NCBI RefSeq assembly: GCF_001633105.1
Contig: NZ_LUKZ01000002.1
Coordinates: 30,007-94,006 of the forward strand
Source of the DNA: Acidovorax sp. GW101-3H11
GTDB taxonomy: Bacteria; Pseudomonadota; Gammaproteobacteria; Burkholderiales; Burkholderiaceae_C
Reading direction: 5' to 3'
DNA length: 64,000 nt
A model generated the notes under the pieces. The model was not told the origin of the DNA. It worked only from the letters and a program-made list of their open reading frames with translations, and searched no databases. Of the stretch, positions 60,328 through 64,000 are shown one piece after another. The stretch's first letter is position 1; each line of letters opens with the position of its first letter. A program made the position numbers and the translations under genes.

Positions 60328-60342
60328 GTTTCAGCCTGAAAC
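60328..60342. promoter_or_regulatory. Perfect inverted repeat upstream of the reductase gene
   Basis: GTTTCAG-C-CTGAAAC, a 7-bp inverted repeat with a one-base centre, lies 18 bp before ATG 60360. It could be an operator or a short hairpin in the leader. It does not fit the NrdR box as I know it, and no cobalamin riboswitch-sized element fits the 99-bp gap. Confidence 0.35.
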
Positions 60343-60359
60343 CCAAATCATCGGCCCCC

Positions 60360-63300
60360 ATGAAACGCGAACCTCAGCCCCCCCTCCGCACACCATCCGC
60401 CCTGCAGCCCATCAGCCTGGATGTGCTGCGCGAAAAATATCTGAAACCGGGCGAGACCACTGCCGACGAGCTGTACCAGCGCGTGGCGCGCGCCCTGGCC
60501 TCGGTCGAAAAGCCGGAGCTGCGCGAAAAATACGAAACCCTGTTTCTGGCCAACCTCCAGGCGGGTGCCATTGGCGCGGGCCGCATCATGAGCGCCGCAG
60601 GCACCGACATCCAGGCCACGCTGATCAACTGCTTCGTGCAGCCCGTGGGTGACTGCATCCAGGGCGTGGACGACGAGGGCTTCCCCGGCATCTACGAAGC
60701 GCTGCGCGAAGCGGCCGAGACCATGCGGCGCGGCGGCGGTGTGGGCTACGATTTCTCGCGCATCCGGCCCAAGGGCGCGCATGTGAAGGGCACGGCCTCC
60801 ATGGCCTCGGGGCCGTGCAGCTACATGAACGTGTTCGACCAGTCCTGCTCCACCGTGGAGAGTGCGGGCGCACGCAGGGGCGCGCAGATGGGCGTGCTGC
60901 GCATCGACCACCCCGACGTGCAGGAATTCATCACCGCCAAGCGCACACCGGGGCGATGGAACAACTTCAACGTGTCGGTGGGCGTGTCGGATGCCTTCAT
61001 TGAGGCCGTGCAGAACGATGCCCCGTGGGAGCTGGTGCACAAGGCGGCCCCGGGCGCCGCGCTGTTGGCACAGGGCGCCCACCAGCGCGCCGACGGCCAG
61101 TGGGTCTATGCCACCGTGCAGGCGCGGCAGCTGTGGGACACGATCATGAAGTCGGCCTACGACTTCGCCGAGCCCGGCATCCTGTTCCTGGGGCGCATCA
61201 ACGAAGACAACAACCTGCACTACTGCGAGGACATCGCGGCGACGAACCCTTGCGTGACGGCAGACACCTGGGTGATGACCAGCGACGGCCCGCAGCAAGT
61301 GGCTGACCTTGTGGGCAAGCCGTTTGCAGCCGTGGTGGATGGGCGCGCCTACCGTGTGGAAAGCCAGGGTTTTTTCAAAACTGGCACCAAGCCCGTGCTG
61401 GAGCTACAAACCCGGGAGGGGCATGCCCTGCGCCTCACTGCGGACCACCGCGTGCGCCGCGTGGCGCGCAAGACCCGCTATTGCCTGGAGGTGGAATGGA
61501 CGCCAGCCGCGCAGCTGCAGCCCGGCGATGAGGTGCTGCTGCACGACCACCGGGCTTTTGCGGGCTGGGGCGGTGCGGGTACGCAGGAGGAGGGCTATCT
61601 GCTCGGCCTGTTGATTGGCGACGGAACGCTGAAGGCTGACAAGGCCGTGATTTCGGTGTGGGCCCCTGAACTCAAAGCCGTGGGGCAGGGCACCGTGGCT
61701 TTTGCCGCCACCGGGGCGGACGGCATCATGCGGGCCGCCACATCGGCGGCGGCCACGTTGTCGCACCGTGCAGATTTCAAAGGCTTTCAGCGGCCTGTGG
61801 CGGGGCGGGGCGAGGCTCGCCTTGCCAGCGCAGCGATCTGGAAGCTTGCGCACGATATGGGCATGGCGCCAGGCCACAAGACCATCACGGCCACCATGGA
61901 GCAGCAGTCGTCAGCCTTTGTGCAGGGGCTGCTGTCTGGCCTGTTCGATGCTGATGGATCGGTGCAAGGTGCGCAGGACAAAGGTGTGAGCGTGCGTTTG
62001 TCACAGAGCGATGAGGCGCTCCTGCAAACCGTACAACGCATGCTGCTGCGCATGGGGATCGTGTCCACGCTGTACCGTAACCGCCGCCTTGCGGGAGCGC
62101 GTGACTTGCCCAACGGCAAAGGAAGCACGCAGCCCTACCTCACCCGGGCGCAGCACGAGCTGATCATCAGTGGTGACAACCTCGCGTGGTTTGCCGAGCG
62201 TGTGGGCTTTTGCGACACAGAAAAGTCAGCGCGCCTGCAGGAAGGGCTGGCGCAATACCAGCGCGCGCTCAACCGAGAACGTTTTACCGCCACCGTGCAG
62301 GCGCTGGTCGATGCGGGAACGGAGGATGTGTACGACGTCACCGTGGCCGATGTGCATGCCTTTGATGCCAATGGCCTCGTCGTACACAACTGCGGCGAGC
62401 AGCCACTTCCGTCCTACGGCTGCTGCGACCTCGGCCCCATCATCCTCACGCGCTTCGTTCGCCACGCCTTTGGCTTCGGCGGTGTGGCATCGTTTGATTT
62501 CGACGCCTTCACGCAGGCGGTGGCGCTGCAGGTGCGGGCGCTCGACAACGTGCTCGACGTGACCTTCTGGCCGCTTGCGCAGCAGCGAGACGAAGCCATG
62601 GCCAAGCGGCGCATTGGAGTGGGTTTCACGGGCATGGGCAACACGCTGGCCATGCTGTGCCTGCGCTATGACCTGCCCGAGGGGCGCACCATGGCCGCGC
62701 GCATTGCCGAGGGCATGCGCGATGCGGCCTATGCGGTGTCGGTGGAGCTGGCACGCGAGAAAGGCGCGTTTCCGAAGTTCGATGCCCGGGGCTATCTGGC
62801 GGAAGGCACCTTTGCCAGCCGTTTACCCGAGTCGCTCAAGGCGTCGATCCGTGAGCACGGCATCCGCAACAGCCACCTGCTGTCGATTGCCCCCACGGGC
62901 ACGGTGAGCCTGGCATTTGCCGACAACGCCTCCAACGGCATAGAGCCGCCGTTTTCGTGGATGTACAAGCGCAAGAAGCGCGAGTCCGATGGCAGCACCA
63001 CCGAGTACGCGGTGGAAGACCATGCCTGGCGCCTGTACCGCGAGCAGGGCGGTGATGTGAACGCGCTGCCGGACTACTTTGTGTCGGCGCTGGCCATGTC
63101 CGCGCAGGACCACATCGCGATGATGGAAGCGGTGCAGCCCTTTGTGGACACGGCCATCTCCAAGACCGTGAACATCCCGGCGGATTACCCCTACGAGGGC
63201 TTCAAGGACCTGTACCTGCAGGCCTGGCGCGCGCGGCTCAAGGGGCTGGCCACCTACAGGCCGAACAGCATCCTGGGCTCGGTGCTCGAAACCCATGCGG

Positions 63301-63947
63301 AGCCTGCGCCAGCGCCTGCTGCAGTGGCAGCGCCTGCGCCCGCCGCGCCGCCTGTGGACCCGATGCGCACCGTGATCGAAAGCCGCCCGCAGGGCGGCCT
63401 CTCGGCCGTGGCCGAAAAGCTTGAGTACTGGACGCAGGAAGGCCACAAGACCCTGTACCTCATCGTCTCCTTCCTGCCCGTTCCCACCGGTGTGAGCGGC
63501 CGCACCGTAGACCGCGCGATCGAGTTCTTCATGCCCGTGGGCCAGAGCGGCGAGTCGCAGCAGTGGATCACCTCCAGCATGCGCATGCTCTCGCTCGCAG
63601 CACGCGGCGGTTTCCTGGAGCGGGCCCTGAGCGACATGCGCAAGGTGGCCTGGGACCGGGGCCCCGTGCGCCTGGGCCAGCACCGCAAGGACGACGGCAC
63701 GCTGGTGCCGATGTGGCACGACTCCGAAGTGGCGGCCATGGCCTATGCCATCCAGAACATCCTGTCGCGCCGTGTGGCCGACCCGGTGCAGCAGCTGCTG
63801 CCGCTGGACGAGCCCGCACCGCCGCCCGTGGCCGTGCCGCAGGCCATGGCGGGCAAGAAGTGCAGCGAATGTGGTGCCCATGCGGTGATCCGCAAGGACG
63901 GCTGCGACTACTGCACGCAGTGTGGTCACCTGGGGAGCTGTGGGTGA
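60360..63947 (+). CDS. nrdJ: Adenosylcobalamin-dependent (class II) ribonucleotide reductase with intein
   Basis: 1195 residues, of which 298-677 are an intein, leaving an 815-residue enzyme. It reduces ribonucleotides to deoxyribonucleotides with a B12-derived radical and works without oxygen. Extein motifs are INCFVQPVGDC (C91), RRGGGVGYDFSRIRP, the NPCGEQPLPSYGCCDLG active-site strand rejoined across the intein, and SIAPTGTVSLAFADNASNGIEPPFSW. The C-terminal tail has a zinc-ribbon-like CSECGAHAV and CDYCTQCGHLGSCG. Start ATG 60360 lacks a strong ribosome site. Confidence 0.93.
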   Translation: MKREPQPPLRTPSALQPISLDVLREKYLKPGETTADELYQRVARALASVEKPELREKYETLFLANLQAGAIGAGRIMSAAGTDIQATLINCFVQPVGDCIQGVDDEGFPGIYEALREAAETMRRGGGVGYDFSRIRPKGAHVKGTASMASGPCSYMNVFDQSCSTVESAGARRGAQMGVLRIDHPDVQEFITAKRTPGRWNNFNVSVGVSDAFIEAVQNDAPWELVHKAAPGAALLAQGAHQRADGQWVYATVQARQLWDTIMKSAYDFAEPGILFLGRINEDNNLHYCEDIAATNPCVTADTWVMTSDGPQQVADLVGKPFAAVVDGRAYRVESQGFFKTGTKPVLELQTREGHALRLTADHRVRRVARKTRYCLEVEWTPAAQLQPGDEVLLHDHRAFAGWGGAGTQEEGYLLGLLIGDGTLKADKAVISVWAPELKAVGQGTVAFAATGADGIMRAATSAAATLSHRADFKGFQRPVAGRGEARLASAAIWKLAHDMGMAPGHKTITATMEQQSSAFVQGLLSGLFDADGSVQGAQDKGVSVRLSQSDEALLQTVQRMLLRMGIVSTLYRNRRLAGARDLPNGKGSTQPYLTRAQHELIISGDNLAWFAERVGFCDTEKSARLQEGLAQYQRALNRERFTATVQALVDAGTEDVYDVTVADVHAFDANGLVVHNCGEQPLPSYGCCDLGPIILTRFVRHAFGFGGVASFDFDAFTQAVALQVRALDNVLDVTFWPLAQQRDEAMAKRRIGVGFTGMGNTLAMLCLRYDLPEGRTMAARIAEGMRDAAYAVSVELAREKGAFPKFDARGYLAEGTFASRLPESLKASIREHGIRNSHLLSIAPTGTVSLAFADNASNGIEPPFSWMYKRKKRESDGSTTEYAVEDHAWRLYREQGGDVNALPDYFVSALAMSAQDHIAMMEAVQPFVDTAISKTVNIPADYPYEGFKDLYLQAWRARLKGLATYRPNSILGSVLETHAEPAPAPAAVAAPAPAAPPVDPMRTVIESRPQGGLSAVAEKLEYWTQEGHKTLYLIVSFLPVPTGVSGRTVDRAIEFFMPVGQSGESQQWITSSMRMLSLAARGGFLERALSDMRKVAWDRGPVRLGQHRKDDGTLVPMWHDSEVAAMAYAIQNILSRRVADPVQQLLPLDEPAPPPVAVPQAMAGKKCSECGAHAVIRKDGCDYCTQCGHLGSCG
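61251..62390 (+). mobile_element. LAGLIDADG intein in the class II reductase
   Basis: 380 codons in frame. It begins with Cys (block A, CVTADTWVMTSDG) and has a block B TADH at intein residues 63-66. Two LAGLIDADG motifs lie at about 115-126 (GYLLGLLIGDGT) and 225-236 (VQGLLSGLFDADG), block F at about 359-372 (DVYDVTVADVHAFD), and the end VVHN precedes the +1 Cys. All splice-site residues (Cys1, penultimate His, terminal Asn, +1 Cys) are present, so it should self-splice. The paired LAGLIDADG motifs suggest a working homing endonuclease. Confidence 0.95.
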
Positions 63948-64000
63948 CGCCCCCCCGCACCACCATTCCCCTGGGGGTCGTTGCGGGCAAGCCCTCGGCC

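Noticed and set aside
60261-60359. Possible cobalamin riboswitch before the B12-dependent reductase
   Set aside because: The gap is only 99 bp and I see no B12-box-like core; such riboswitches need about 200 nt.
63948-64000. Possible gene start after the reductase
   Set aside because: Only 53 nt remain to the edge; a CCCCC/GGGGG inverted repeat is present but there is too little sequence to call a gene or terminator.

Overview
The window is a 64 kb chromosomal segment of a GC-rich betaproteobacterium, most likely a member of the Comamonadaceae close to Acidovorax. Support for this: the tuf / tRNA-Trp / secE / nusG / rplKAJL / rpoBC order, the rsmB / DUF4390 / ntrY / short ntrX block, a full narXL-K1K2-GHJI nitrate respiration locus, and many copies of a short AT-rich repeat that I associate from memory with this family. 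No phage, plasmid, CRISPR array or insertion sequence was found.

Layout. 1-12.5 kb: the 3' end of tuf, tRNA-Trp, secE-nusG, four ribosomal protein genes and rpoB-rpoC, closed by a strong terminator. 12.6-18.4 kb: a LemA-like protein, rsmB, a DUF4390 protein, an NtrY-type kinase and its short regulator that lacks the AAA+ domain. 18.4-23 kb: tRNA-Phe with promoter and terminator, a YegD-like Hsp70, then the conserved rsmI / yraN / diaA / dolP cluster. 23-29 kb: an HIBADH-family reductase, the twitching ATPases pilT and pilU flanking a cyclic-nucleotide-binding protein, yggS and threonine aldolase. 29-37.4 kb: an acyl-CoA metabolism module (binding protein and TetR regulator divergent from a CoA ligase and a three-domain biotin carboxylase) and a class V aminotransferase. 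37.4-38.9 kb: a compact restriction-modification pair (BglII/BstYI-like endonuclease and MT-A70 adenine methyltransferase) with lower GC than its neighbours. 39-45.8 kb: glcD, a LysR regulator, purU, a PAS-GGDEF-EAL protein and a ChaN-like lipoprotein. 45.9-60.3 kb: narX, narL, narK1, narK2, narG, narH, narJ, narI, a parvulin-type isomerase and a beta carbonic anhydrase. 60.3-63.9 kb: an adenosylcobalamin-dependent (class II) ribonucleotide reductase interrupted by a 380-residue LAGLIDADG intein.

How the parts fit. The nar genes form a nitrate sensing, uptake and reduction unit with an FNR/ANR-type box before narX and two NarL heptamers before narK1. The oxygen-independent reductase next to them suits a facultative anaerobe. 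The TetR module looks like a self-regulated pathway for import, CoA activation and carboxylation of an unidentified organic acid.

The most noteworthy signals are: the intein placed directly before the presumed radical cysteine of the reductase; the restriction gene that overlaps both neighbours by a few bases; an AT-rich repeat family that has entered protein-coding genes in frame; a second, GC-rich repeat sitting just after stop codons in sense orientation; an apparently leaderless narX; and rsmI and yraN start codons that share one base pair. All database-type identifications are from recognised motifs and gene order only; no search was run.
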